This document shows positions 14,802 to 24,860 of a stretch of DNA of 64,000 nt, in pieces (positions within the stretch are counted from its first letter, which is position 1; each line of letters starts with the position of its first letter). The stretch is from Perkinsus marinus ATCC 50983. Lineage: Eukaryota > Perkinsozoa > Perkinsida > Perkinsidae. The notes beneath the pieces were generated by a model. It was not told where the DNA came from. It searched no databases and worked only from the letters and a program-made list of their open reading frames with translations. The position numbers and the translations under genes were made by a program. The DNA lies in NCBI RefSeq assembly GCF_000006405.1, contig NW_003210480.1, forward strand, positions 120,266-184,265, written 5' to 3'.

Positions 14802-15166
14802 ATGTTTGGTTTGGTTTGCTGAATTCACTTCACTCATGTTGATGTCGTGTGCCACATCCTTGTATTGAGTTATCATAGAGGGAAGGTAAAAAAATCGGGC
14901 GTTATTGGCGCGGCGCGGTGTCGCGCTCTATTTCGAGCGCCCTGCAGTTCCAACACTCATTCAACCCTCATGGATGACTATACGACACAGGGATCGCAGT
15001 TTGTTATCCCTCTGTTAAGCAGAATGCGTTTTCATCCATGTTCCTTGCTTCTCTCCTCTCCCTTCCCCTTCCTCTCTCCCCTCTCCCTCTCTCCTTCCTC
15101 TTTTTCCTTTTTTCTCTCCTTCCTTTTCTTTTTTAATTTTTCCCCGCGCCCCGGCGCGGTTTTCCC
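14802..15166. other. Intergenic, pyrimidine-rich tract
   Basis: From about 15045 to 15150 the plus strand is almost pure C/T (CTCTCC and TTCC runs), preceded by a GC-rich block with CGCGGCGCGG-like character near 14910-14930. No gene was seen. It could be the 3' UTR of the transposase-like ORF. Confidence 0.5.
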
Positions 15167-15240
15167 CCTAGCCTAGTTCAGCTGGATAGAATGTCTGCCT
15201 ACGGAGCAGATGGTCGTAGGTTCGAATCCTGCATCGGGTA
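15167..15240 (+). other. tRNA-Arg(ACG)-like sequence, probably a pseudogene
   Basis: D-arm TAGTTCAGCTGGATAGAA, anticodon arm TCTGC-CTACGGA-GCAGA (anticodon ACG) and T-arm GTAGG-TTCGAAT-CCTGC are all well formed. The 3' acceptor strand ATCGGGT does not pair with the bases before the D-arm, so the 5' acceptor strand is lost or replaced. Confidence 0.55.
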
Positions 15241-15492
15241 TTCTTTATGGTCGTCTTTGATATGCATTTTGTTGATCAGTTCCGTCTTAGAATATCCCCA
15301 ATATTATATCAACCCTACTTTTACCCAATGATACCGTCAATTACTCTATCGTAGTTGGCAACGTCCGCCACAGATTATCCCACTGCCCACATGTTCCCAA
15401 CAAAAAACGTTATTTCTTCATGAAAATTCAGTTAGTGAAGTAATGATTCGCGCCGTCAACATATTAAGATGAATACAGCTATAACTGATCTC
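15241..15492. other. Intergenic, nothing recognised
   Basis: About 250 bp between the tRNA-like sequence and the stop of the CRT-like gene. AT-rich, with no repeat family A or B. It probably contains the 3' UTR of the CRT-like gene. Confidence 0.5.
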
Positions 15493-18400
15493 TCACATCA
15501 CAAAAGGCGCCTCGCAACGACATAGGATCATTTCCATCCGGTTACACTGCGATGGACAGCAAACACGTCGACCATCTGGACAGACATACATCCTGGCTCT
15601 CACTGGCGCGGACACAGTTCTCCGCATATCAGGAGAAAGCAAAGGGGATTCCAACTGAGGCGTCGCAGCTTCCTTCTCTTCCTCAACGACTAAGGCATGA
15701 TGGTACTTCTTCTTTTGGAAGAACGGGAAGCAACAGAGCATCCACGCAGTAGCGCTCACAGCAGCGTCGGCCATCGCCTTGTCCTTCACATGATTGCCGT
15801 GACGGAACAAAAATACACCCGCGAGGATAACGGCCAGAGCCACCCACTCAGATGATGGGATTTCTGACGACCCAATGAGCGGCCACGGAATAAGCGATAA
15901 TATAGCAGCTAGAGGAGCTGTCAGTTTCATGCACACGAATGTCAACAACGCTGAATGCTTCGCCACCAACGCGTAGACGCTGATGTTGTAAAATATATTC
16001 AACGACATGTAAATGATATACGTGCTAGTCGCATATTGACATGAACTGATATCTGTAGGCCTTTCAGCAACCAGACAGAAAAAGCCATCCTCCAGCCGCT
16101 GAGTGAAACCCAAAGGCTGTCGTAGCCATTCGATGCCACTCGACACTGGCAGGCTCCAACACAGTGAGAATACCGAGGCAGCAGAATTGACCACGAAAAT
16201 ATCGAGATCGTCGTGGTACTCTGCAGTGTAGCGACGAAATACCATTTCTTTGAGTGTGAAACTCATCGCAGTACACGCAGTTGAAAGGCAAACTAATGTG
16301 GCCATGGGTATGTTGGTGGAAGACAATCCTCCTTGTGAAAGTTGCATAAACGCTGTTGCTGAACCGAGCACCACCACGATGAGCCCTATGAGCTCTACTG
16401 CAACGTATTTTACACGCAGTAGAGAGGCACTCCATAACGCAGTGAAGGGAACCTGAGCATACACATTTGCAACTAACAGAAAAAATCTCAAATGCGTTGA
16501 CTATGGAAAATCTAAGACTTCTCGTAAGTGCTCCAGTGGAACGACGTATTGCTATCAACACACGCAATCCACCACTTCTTAATATGATATTAGATATCAA
16601 TAGATGATATCATTAATAAAATATTATTATAATAGAGTTTCACCCTTTTTTTCGTGAAGTGGCGGAAAAACGCGATATTGGCGGTGATATGCAGTAGTCG
16701 TGAAATATATTTTTCCGCTAGTGTTTTTCATATCACTAGGGTGGTGAAACTCTATTATATTATATTTATCACTCATTCGGCAAGTCTAGGCAAATACCGC
16801 AGCGAGATAAGTGGAAGAGTGTTTGCTTACACCCAACGAGACCGAGGGTTCAACGATCCGTACCAGCTTAATTGCAGTTTCACAAGTGATATGAAAAACA
16901 TATTTCACTTCATACCGCGTTTTTCACATGGACGATTACTCCTTCACTCTTGTCAAACTGTGGGGTTCCACATGTAGTCTAGCGGAGCGATGCACATATG
17001 AGCGTCTGATCGATATTAGCTGTGGCGTACGCATGCGCATTCTGGTCTTGTGCACGCTGCTGCCGCATTCATCAGTTATGTCTCGACTGATACCGTATTG
17101 TGTTCATAGTGGGCATTCCCGAGTGAGCCACAACACATAGTCACGTAAAACGGGTGAAATTTACACAAAAAAGGGTCAAATTTCCCCAACGATTACCTGA
17201 GCTTGTAACATGAGTTGATAAACCATCACACTAACATATGGCTGGCCAATGAATTGTAGAATTTGCCCGAGCACATCGCAGAGGCCGGCTATGGCCAGGA
17301 GCCGCCATTGACCATCTCGTGACCATATGAATTTTATCTGAAATATAACACTAATTCGGTGACTAATAGTAAGTTTGGGAAAATACAACACCAAGTAAAC
17401 GACAACAGTACAAGTAGTCTCGATGAAAGATTAAAAAAAATTTACGACATCGCTCCGCTAGGCAGGAAAACACTGGTTTGTGTGCATTTGGAAAATTTCA
17501 ACGCCAAGGCAAAATTTTTTGTCGGAAAACTCTTATTTTTAACAAAATACCAACTATTGGGTTGAAAAATGAGAAACACAAAATAAGCGTTTTGGAGAAT
17601 TATTCTCCAAAACGCTTATCTTATTTTTCTCACAAACAAAATACCGAATTTAGGCGGCCGATTCATTGATGGTATTCGCACGTGAAAACGACGTCTTCAT
17701 AAATAAGAGTTCAACATGGAGTCGGAACAGCATTTTATACTAAGTTTCACATGGTAGATTATACGAGTCGCGAAAATCATGAACGAACGATTAAACAGAA
17801 CTCACCGAGAATCACTGATGGATAGTATTCGCTCTACTACAGTGCGAAGGCTATTACCAAGTAGCCGCAATAAACCACCAAGTCGCGGACTTTCCCACTC
17901 ATATGAGACAACGTATTGTAGTATATACTACTATCAGTATTACAGCAGGGATAAACTGTAAAGTAGAGTACGAAGCAAACAGTTANNNNNNNNNNNNNNN
18001 NNNNNNNNNNNNNNNNNNNNNNNNNNNNNNNNNNNNNNNNNNNNNNNNNNNNNNNNNNNNNNNNNNNNNNNNNNNNNNNNNNNNNACATCTTTATATGCG
18101 TGATTATTAAGAATTTTCGTTTAGCCGAAAAAATTCCCCCTGCGAGAGTTACCTGTTGCTTCGTAATGTACCCCATGATATACCGATACGTGCATGTTGA
18201 GGTATAAATCGTGAAGTAAACTATAGCATTCGCGATGGCCGTCACAAAACCAGAGTATGGTCCCAAGGGCTCTGCGCGAATCTTGCCCGCAACCACATCA
18301 GTTGATCTGAGGAGTTTACTCATTAATTAGAGGAGTTCATATACTAGTTGATTTGGAAATTTGCGGAAATTTCTTCAGAATTTTCACATTTTCACCAACA

Positions 18401-19284
18401 CATGTAATCGACCATTTCCCATACTGAACTTCCTAACCTTAGAATGAGAACCTTACTGGTTAGAGACTTTCGATATACTCTGTGGAAAAAAGATATTCAT
18501 CAGCAGCAACTGAGTCATTATACAACCCGTTAAAAATTCATAACGAAAAATCTCTTTTTGTATTAACTCGTGCCCGAGAGCATTCCAAGAACTTTGTAAT
18601 AATTTCCGAAGACTTTGTAATAATTTCCGAAGACTTTGTAATAATTTCCAAAGACTTTGTAATAATTTCCAAAGACTTTGTAATAATTTCCAAAGACTTT
18701 GTAATAATTTCCAAAGACTTTGTAATAATTTCCAAAGACTTTGTAATAATTTCCGAAGACTTTGTAATAATTTCCAAAGACTGTAAAAAATTTCCAAAAA
18801 CTTTGTAATAATTTCCAAAGACTTTGTAATAATTTCCAAAGACTTTGTAATAATTTCCAAAGACTTTGTAATAATTTCCGAAGACTTTGTAATAATTTCC
18901 AAAGACTGTAAAAAATTTCCAAAAACTTTGTAATTATTTCCAAAGACTGTAAAAAATTTCCAAAAACTTTGTAATTATTTCCAAAGACTTTGTGATAATT
19001 TTCAAAGTTTCTTACCCAGTGACAATGACAGCGAACATGAGTAAGGATATAACAAGCTGATCATGTCGGTATTGTTCTCCCTCTGTTACAGCTGCCTCCG
19101 TGGTCGTCGTCGGCCTTCCCACTGTTGGAGGCATCGTTGAATTACGCTGCAATGTGCTGGTCGATACCTTCCCACTGGGCGATGAATCATCCATATGGTA
19201 AAACACCCACTGAGAGGGATTACTGATAATTCTATGTCCTAGGGTAATACCTAGCGTGTTCACATTATTTTGCTGTGAAGGCAT
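15493..19284 (-). CDS. CRT-like (chloroquine-resistance-transporter-like) membrane transporter
   Basis: Four exons: 19284-19016, 18306-18153, 17337-17197, 16452-15493. Phases match and the total is 1524 nt (507 aa). Exon 1 gives a soluble T/S-rich N-terminus and the first membrane helix (LVISLLMFAVIVTG). Exons 2-4 carry the rest: AGKIRAEPLGPYSGF, LLAIAGLCDVLGQILQFIGQ, PYVSVMVYQLMLQAQ, YVAVELIGLIVVVLG and later helices, about ten in all, ending in a basic/acidic cytosolic tail (VVEEEKEAATPQLESPLL). The LCDVLGQIL and QLMLQAQVPFT segments match the drug/metabolite-transporter superfamily CRT group, whose members act in vacuole or plastid membranes. The intron 17338-18152 spans an assembly gap, so a further small exon cannot be excluded. 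A fossil element lies 113 bp upstream of the ATG. Confidence 0.85.
16632..16754 (+). mobile_element. MITE family A, intronic copy
   Basis: AGAGTTTCACCC to CACTAGGGTGGTGAAACTCT, intact inverted repeats, in the CRT-like intron 16453-17196. Family A-like scraps also occur near 16880-16930 and 17140-17160 in the same intron. Confidence 0.85.
17582..17620. repeat. Perfect hairpin in CRT-like intron
   Basis: AAGCGTTTTGGAGAA and its exact complement TTCTCCAAAACGCTT are separated by three bases, giving a stem of about 17 bp with the flanking AT pairs. Confidence 0.7.
17986..18085. other. Assembly gap (100 N)
   Basis: Exactly 100 N, probably a placeholder of unknown true length, inside the second CRT-like intron. 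Confidence 0.99.
18345..18433 (-). mobile_element. MITE family B fragment
   Basis: TTTTCACCAACACATGTAAT, then CGACCATTTCCCATACTG is one terminus of family B; the other end is missing. CRT-like first intron. Confidence 0.6.
18589..18998. repeat. 21-bp minisatellite, about 19 units
   Basis: Unit CTTTGTAATAATTTCCAAAGA, with a C/A variant at the CCGAAGA/CCAAAGA position and a shorter CTGTAAAAAATTTCCAAAAA variant unit. It fills most of the first intron of the CRT-like gene (18307-19015) and ends just before the splice donor. Because the unit length is a multiple of three, it gives spurious repetitive ORFs on both strands. Confidence 0.95.
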
Positions 19285-19397
19285 AATCGTGCGTGAAAAA
19301 TTCACATTCTCAGGAGTCTGCGGTATCTTCTAATCACTGTATTACTCCATCTTACTACTTTTTTGTGGAAGCAGAATTATACAACACGGTAGATTAT

Positions 19398-20836
19398 TGT
19401 CGCCAAACGGCGAGCGCAGAAGTGATGAGCACGCAAGTGCATAGCTAAATTTGCTAAGCGAACCAGTAGTCGTTCTGTTCTTTCATTTGAGTCTTTGAGG
19501 AAAGTGTTATGGTAGTATCATTATCATTTTGGTGCTTTTCCGTCCATGCCTGGTGCAAGACCGTAGGGTCTCTACGGATGAAGTCTACTATACCTGGTCA
19601 AGTGCTTGGGTTGGATCATGTGGTGAACTTACCTACGGGTGACGGTAATTTCCATCACGTGTTGAGTCTCGTTTGTGCAGCTACAGGCTTCACTTGGTTT
19701 CGAGCTACAAAAACCACAAGGTCTATCGAGACTACAAAAATCCTAGATAGCATCTTTAGTGATGCGTCTTTCCCTATCTGTCTCGTGGTGGATGGCGGAT
19801 TTAATTCGACTCATTTCCGAGAGTGGTGTACTACTCGCCACATAATGGTTGCGACCCTTCCTCCACATCATCGGAGCTATGGAGGTTGGTTGGAACGTTG
19901 CCATCTACATCTGAGACAATATTTCGCTACTAAGCACGCGTCTGGTGAGGAGGTGAAAGAATGGCCATCATGGTTGGGTGACCTGCAGTTGGTTCACAGT
20001 CTTCCACACAGTCTTGAGGCGAGTAGTAAAAAAATCTCACAGTCTTCCCTGGTTTGGACTTTGGTCCTGCTGATTTATTCTATGGCCGTCGGTTACTGAG
20101 ACCTTGGCGTACTGCATCATCCTCTACTGAGACAAATAAGGACGTGTTGCAAGGTGTTCGTCAATTATTATGTCCTGAAGAAGAGTCCTTTCTTGAAGAC
20201 TTATACAGATGCCGATGTGAGGAAACTCGTTTACGCTTCGAGGAGTATAAGAGATTTTGGGAGGATGTGAAGGAAGTACAACAAGTAAGATTGAGTCGAA
20301 GAGTGAACAATCATTCTCTGAAGTCTCCTGAGTTTCCTGTCGGTAGTAAATGTCTCGTCTATTGTCCGGAGTCGAATCAGTCCAAGCATTCTTTGAAGTT
20401 CGCTGGTCCTTTCGAGATCGAAGAGATGGTTTCTGATTCACTCCGTAAGATTAAGTCCGCTGGTCAAGGTGGACATGGTATCAAGGATATATCACCGTTA
20501 CAAAGTGTTCACAATCTCTATCCCTACTACACTCGTGATGATGACGAGATTCAATGTTGGGTACAGTGTGATCTGTGTGACAGGTGGATTCCTGTTACAT
20601 CGTCTCTTTATGGTAGATTTTCTGCTGTAACTACTCGTTTCAGCTGTTGTCTAGCTGGTCTTACTTGTCGTGTGGCAATGTCGCCAAACGGCGAGCGCAG
20701 AAGTGATGAGCACGCAAGTGCATAGCTAAATTTGCTAAGCGAACCAGTAGTCGTTCTGTTCTTTCATTTGAGTCTTTGAGGAAAGTGTTATGGTAGTATC
20801 ATTATCATTTTGGTGCTTTTCCGTCCATGCCTGGTG
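19398..20836 (+). mobile_element. LTR-type retroelement fossil (integrase part)
   Basis: Two direct repeats of 158 bp (19398-19555 and 20679-20836) look identical base for base. The 1.1-kb interior carries an integrase core-like region (DHVVNLPTGDGNFHHVL, CLVVDGGFNSTHFREW, GGWLERCHLHLR), then an integrase C-terminal-like region (FPVGSKCLVYCP, SLKFAGPFEIEEM, NLYPYYTRDDDE). No gag, protease or reverse transcriptase is seen. The family looks Ty3-like. The element is incomplete, with at least one break. Identical repeats suggest a recent event or gene conversion. Confidence 0.65.
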
Positions 20837-21315
20837 TTGCGCCGTGTGAACAAGGAACACAACAATATCAAGAACAAGGGACATCAGATGGACTGTTACA
20901 TTATATCATCCTCTACTGAGCATTTACATGCATTTCTTGCATTTAGGTCAAATATACTGAGTAAAGTTTTCTTATCACATTCCGGCGATGTCGAGGGTCA
21001 AATGACTGCTATGCAAACACTAATCGAACCAATCGATTATTATCTACATAGAGACAAAGAGCGATGGGTGATAATGAAACTCGCAATGGGAGGAAGTCCA
21101 ATGGGGACAAATTGCACAATGGCATTCCAGCGCTGGAACTAAACAGTTCATTGAGATGGAGTTCAATCATATGACCAGATAGCATTCACTGTACTGGGTT
21201 AATAAGAAATACTTGGTTCTATCAAGAGTGCCACTTGTATTGGATGAGTCCGAAGACAGTCCGTTGGATGAGTCCGTTTGGTTGCATCGCTCCGCGAAAG
21301 CTTAACGCTTCTTTG
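20837..21315. other. No recognised gene
   Basis: A 110-codon ORF runs out of the right direct repeat to 21142 but has no recognisable domain. Nothing else was seen before the eL41 5' region. Confidence 0.4.
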
Positions 21316-21335
21316 AATCGATCAGCTGATCGATT
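21316..21335. repeat. 20-bp perfect palindrome upstream of eL41 copy 1
   Basis: AATCGATCAGCTGATCGATT reads the same on both strands. The paralogous copy keeps only the right half (GTGATCGATTTGATGCAGC). Confidence 0.8.
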
Positions 21336-21393
21336 TGATGCAGCTTGGATTTCATTGGAGTTCCCTTCACACCAGGGTTTGGTCTTCTCCAAC

Positions 21394-21513
21394 ATGGCTC
21401 ATAAGTCCAACCCCTATAAGAAGGCCCGTGCGGCCATGCGTTGGAAGTGGAAGAAGAAGCGTACTCGTCGTCTTCAGCGTAAGCGCCGGAAGATGCGTCA
21501 GCGTTCCAAGTAA
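21394..21513 (+). CDS. RPL41: Ribosomal protein eL41, copy 1
   Basis: The 25-codon core 21436-21513 begins MRWKWKKKRTRRLQRKRRK and ends MRQRSK, the right length and sequence for eL41, the smallest and most basic large-subunit protein. An in-frame ATG at 21394 in a good context (CAACATGG) adds 14 residues (MAHKSNPYKKARAA), and the second copy keeps them all. Whether translation starts at 21394 or 21436 cannot be settled here. A pyrimidine run and CAG just upstream (TTCACACCAGGG at about 21366-21377) could be a cis- or trans-splice acceptor. The 3' UTR holds a likely intron (donor near 21582, acceptor TTTTCAG near 21632). Confidence 0.9.
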   Translation: MAHKSNPYKKARAAMRWKWKKKRTRRLQRKRRKMRQRSK

Positions 21514-21937
21514 ACTCGTCTCTGAGTTCACTTGCCGCCCGCTGTTGTCGAGAAGCTGCTGATTCCCAAGGATAATGAGAGGTAATTCCATCTATTCTTG
21601 ATTGTTCTTGTTCATTATCTTGCTATTTTCAGGTTGATAATAGCATCATTCGACTTGTCCAAGGCTGTCACCGCTACTTTTAACCACCCCGGTCTCAAAG
21701 AGTCTCTGTCGTCGTGGTGTTCTCAATTAAGTGTCTCTCTTCTACGGAGCGCCTTCTAGTGGGGATGAGGTTTCCTCAGTTCGCTGAGGAGGATATCTTT
21801 ATTCCCAATGGAGAGCTCTGGAAATCTGTAAATTGATAAGATCATATGATGATAAAACACGACGGTCTTATGAACCCACTAGATGGGATCTGATTCCACT
21901 TATAACTCAGCTCACTCTGATAAGATCTGTTCCTCAC

Positions 21938-22067
21938 GGCAATTCCGACACTTGAAGTTGGTCTGTTCACGTCAGTGACAAACTTCTCTATATTGCCAAT
22001 ATCGCATCGTTAGCTCAGCTGTCTGATCGGTCGTCATACTGGTACAGATCGTTCATTGCGCGATACA
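21938..22067 (+). ncRNA. Possible small RNA, duplicated unit copy 1
   Basis: A 130-bp unit beginning GGCAATTCCGACACTTGAAG and ending TTCATTGCGCGATAC is repeated at 22091-22222. Each has a tRNA-like D-arm run (CGTTAGCTCAGCTG) and conserved GGTACAGATCG, while the part in between varies (GGTCTGTTCACGTCAGTGAC versus GTTCTGCTCACGTCAGTGTA). Paired variation of this kind fits a structured RNA, but no known class was matched. Confidence 0.35.
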
Positions 22068-22090
22068 CTTTAATGATTATTTTTCTCATT

Positions 22091-22222
22091 GGCAATTCCG
22101 ACACTTGAAGTTGTTCTGCTCACGTCAGTGTAAAGCTTCTATTTACATTGCCAATATCGCCTCGTTAGCTCAGCTGTCTGATCGGTTTTCATACTGGTAC
22201 AGATCGTTCATTGCGCGATACA
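22091..22222 (+). ncRNA. Possible small RNA, duplicated unit copy 2
   Basis: Second copy of the unit at 21938-22067, 24 bp downstream of it, with the same start and end blocks and a variable middle. No promoter box or poly-T stop was clear. Confidence 0.35.
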
Positions 22223-23949
22223 ACTTTCTATGGTCGTTTTCCGATGGCTTTTAACATCCCTCGTGTGAAGCGGTGAAATTCAGTAGCTGCAGCGGTACTC
22301 GCTGGGTATTGCCATCGCATAGAGAACATGCTGTCCTCTTAAGTGGGTTGATCGTATGCCAGGGCTCTCCACCGAAGCCGAAGTTTACGGCCGACTTTGT
22401 CGGTCTTTCTAGCGGCTTTGACTAGCAGCTCTGGACATCTCTATTCACTGACCTATAATGTTCTCGGGGAGAATCCATTTTGGGTTTTCGATATGGCTAG
22501 AAACGCATCCTACCATCGTTTCCCATGTAACTGTCTTCACATCAGGAACGTTTCTTGCTATGTTATAAAACCAAAGGTAGATGTATCTCTGTTACTAATC
22601 GCTGTCTCGTCTTGAGTGATGACTTAGATAGTCATATGCTTACAATAGGAAGCGTATAATTCTAGTTACTCGGTGTTGCGCTTTCCTTATCAATGGGTTT
22701 GTTGCTATGATGTGTATCGTACAGTCCAAGTGTCGCACTTTTCTCGTTGATTGGTTTGTTGTTACGATGCTCGTAAGTGCAACAAAGCACACTCTGTGGT
22801 GAGGGTGGTCGTCCTTCGTTACAATTCCCAACTTTGCCATGGGGAATTCCGATTCCTATACTCGGTGAGTTGAAAAGACTCACGGGGCTTCATATTTTCG
22901 AATCATTCCAAGGAGTACTAGGTCTTCGGTGCGAAGGGGCGGAGCTCGCTGAGCTTCCTATGAAGAATTCTGCGGGCTCTTATTGAAATTATTTCGGAGA
23001 TTGGTGACTAAAAAACAAAAGGTTGTCGGGTGTTGGCTGGCGTCGTCGACGTGGCCGACCACTGTCTCCTTATAGAGACATGTGAGAAAAATGATCATCG
23101 TGGGATTTGATCCTGGGCCGTTCGGTTGAGAGTCGTGGTCCCTAACGTACTGAGCTAATAGTTCAACTCTTGTGCGAAGAACCGTTTCGTGAAAAATCAG
23201 CGGGCAAAGCAACAGCCACACTTTCGCTATATTTTTACGCTGATGAGCAGTGAACGGGGGACTGAATGATACCCTGTTTGTCTTCTGAATCGCCCTGGTC
23301 GGGTCGGAATTTTTGCTCACGCACGGTCGGTCGGACGCACGCACACGAGTGTTCGTGCGCAGTAACATAAGCTCCGCTCGCTTCGCTCGCTCCGCAATTT
23401 CATAAAAGTTGTTTCCGATAGTGAAATCTATAATTAGAATACACAACGTTGTAGATGCCAAATGCTTTGTGAAGACACGTGATAGAATTGATGGCTGTGT
23501 ATGAGCATTCCGTAGAGACGGTTCATCAGAAATGGGTGGTATGGCGATCAAACTCATAAACAAGTGTGTCTATACTAGACCAGCTCACTCGATGCCGACA
23601 GACCTCGTATAGCCGTTGAAAGAATTTAATTTGTTCGTAATCAGTTCGGGTCCTATTCATCTTGCCGTAAACGTGATGGTCTGATGAACATATCTAGTGA
23701 ACGAATAATGAGTAACTCGCTCTAGGACTTCGCGATAGAGATCTTGGCAATCTCGTGCACTTCTGTGTTTAAATTTCGAAATCTGCTGTACAGAGTGGTA
23801 AGGGCGAAATCGATTCTGTGGAACTATAAAAGAGAATAGTCAGTCCTTAATCATATGGTGTAGATGATCTCTTCGAGAGCGATCGGCGAGGTACAATTAT
23901 GGTGATTGGTGACAGCGACCAACACAAAGCTTATAAAATGCTCGAGTGA
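22223..23949. other. Gene-poor stretch between the two eL41 copies
   Basis: No convincing coding region. A 201-codon minus-strand ORF at 22958-23563 has no recognisable domain and overlaps a tRNA-like run at 23087-23168. A family C-like fragment lies near 22520-22570 (minus). No family A or B element was seen here. Confidence 0.5.
23087..23168 (-). other. Degenerate tRNA-like sequence
   Basis: On the minus strand TTAGCTCAGTACGTTAGG reads like a D-arm and CCAGGATCAAATCCCACG like a T-arm about 50 nt later. The acceptor strands do not pair. Confidence 0.4.
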
Positions 23950-24013
23950 TCGATTTGATGCAGCTTGGATTCCATTGTAGTTCCCTTCACATCAGGGTTT
24001 GGTCTTCTCCAAC

Positions 24014-24133
24014 ATGGCTCATAAGTCCAACCCCTATAAGAAGGCCCGCGCGGCCATGCGTTGGAAGTGGAAGAAGAAGCGTACTCGTCGTCTTCAGCGT
24101 AAGCGCCGGAAGATGCGTCAGCGTTCCAAGTAA
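24014..24133 (+). CDS. RPL41: Ribosomal protein eL41, copy 2
   Basis: The encoded protein is identical to copy 1 2.6 kb upstream, including the 14-residue in-frame N-terminal extension (start 24014, core start 24056). The coding part differs from copy 1 only at a synonymous site near the end of the extension. Homology runs back to about 23946 through the 5' region (TTTGATGCAGCTTGGATT, TTCACATCAGGGTTTGGTC) and stops at the stop codon, after which the 3' UTRs differ. A likely 3'-UTR intron runs from GTAAACC near 24150 to TTGCTTTCAG near 24200. Confidence 0.9.
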   Translation: MAHKSNPYKKARAAMRWKWKKKRTRRLQRKRRKMRQRSK

Positions 24134-24860
24134 AGGATAACAGTCCAAGGTAAACCATCACTGGGAAAGTGTCTACTTTACATACGTTTTTGCTTTCAGA
24201 TGCTGTGATGATGAAGATACTCGAGAAGAATTGTTACCCTCTGCCAATTGACGACTTTTGTGTCCCGCTTTTGCGGTCATAATAATAATCGCCCTCCCGT
24301 GCTTATGTGATGTGTATTGAGTTCGCAGTTAGGGAGGAGGAGATAACATAGTCCAGAATTAGCTAACCGTACTCGTCAGTTTGTGTGTATCGAATCGTCT
24401 ATCAGTCGAGTTTCCTAATACAAACCATCATAGATGGCTAAAGTCACCTAATTTCTGTTTAGTAATCGAAAGCCATAGTAAGAATTATCATCTCTGTACA
24501 TATCCTATTCACAAATCATCATCAAATATGCTCACTAAATATCACTCCTTCTCCTGATATTCGCTTGATATTATGCAAGCGATTCCGCGGTTCACAGAAG
24601 GAGTTCAGTCGAGATGGGGGTTGTATGCGGCGTCAAAACTGGGCCACCTGACAAACGGGTTCGCGGACAAACGCAACACATTCGATGGGTGAATGATTAC
24701 ACTCCAGATTTGCGATGGAATACGATCTGAAATGAATCGTGAAATAGAAAAATGATTCACTGCAGACCCATGGAATCGATGCCGGGGTCTTTAGCGCAGG
24801 GTGAAAGATGTGAAGTAGCGGACCAATAAGAAACAACTGACTCGATCACCTATCCAGCGA

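Noticed and set aside
14802-15166. Right terminal inverted repeat for the 1055-residue transposase-like ORF
   Set aside because: The GC-rich and pyrimidine-rich blocks have no matching complement upstream of 11634.
18453-18943. Long repetitive ORFs on both strands (IITKSLE / VIISKDF type)
   Set aside because: They are a by-product of the 21-bp minisatellite, whose unit length keeps every frame open; the region is an intron of the CRT-like gene.
22958-23563. 201-codon minus-strand ORF
   Set aside because: No domain, no codon pattern like neighbouring genes, and it overlaps a tRNA-like run.
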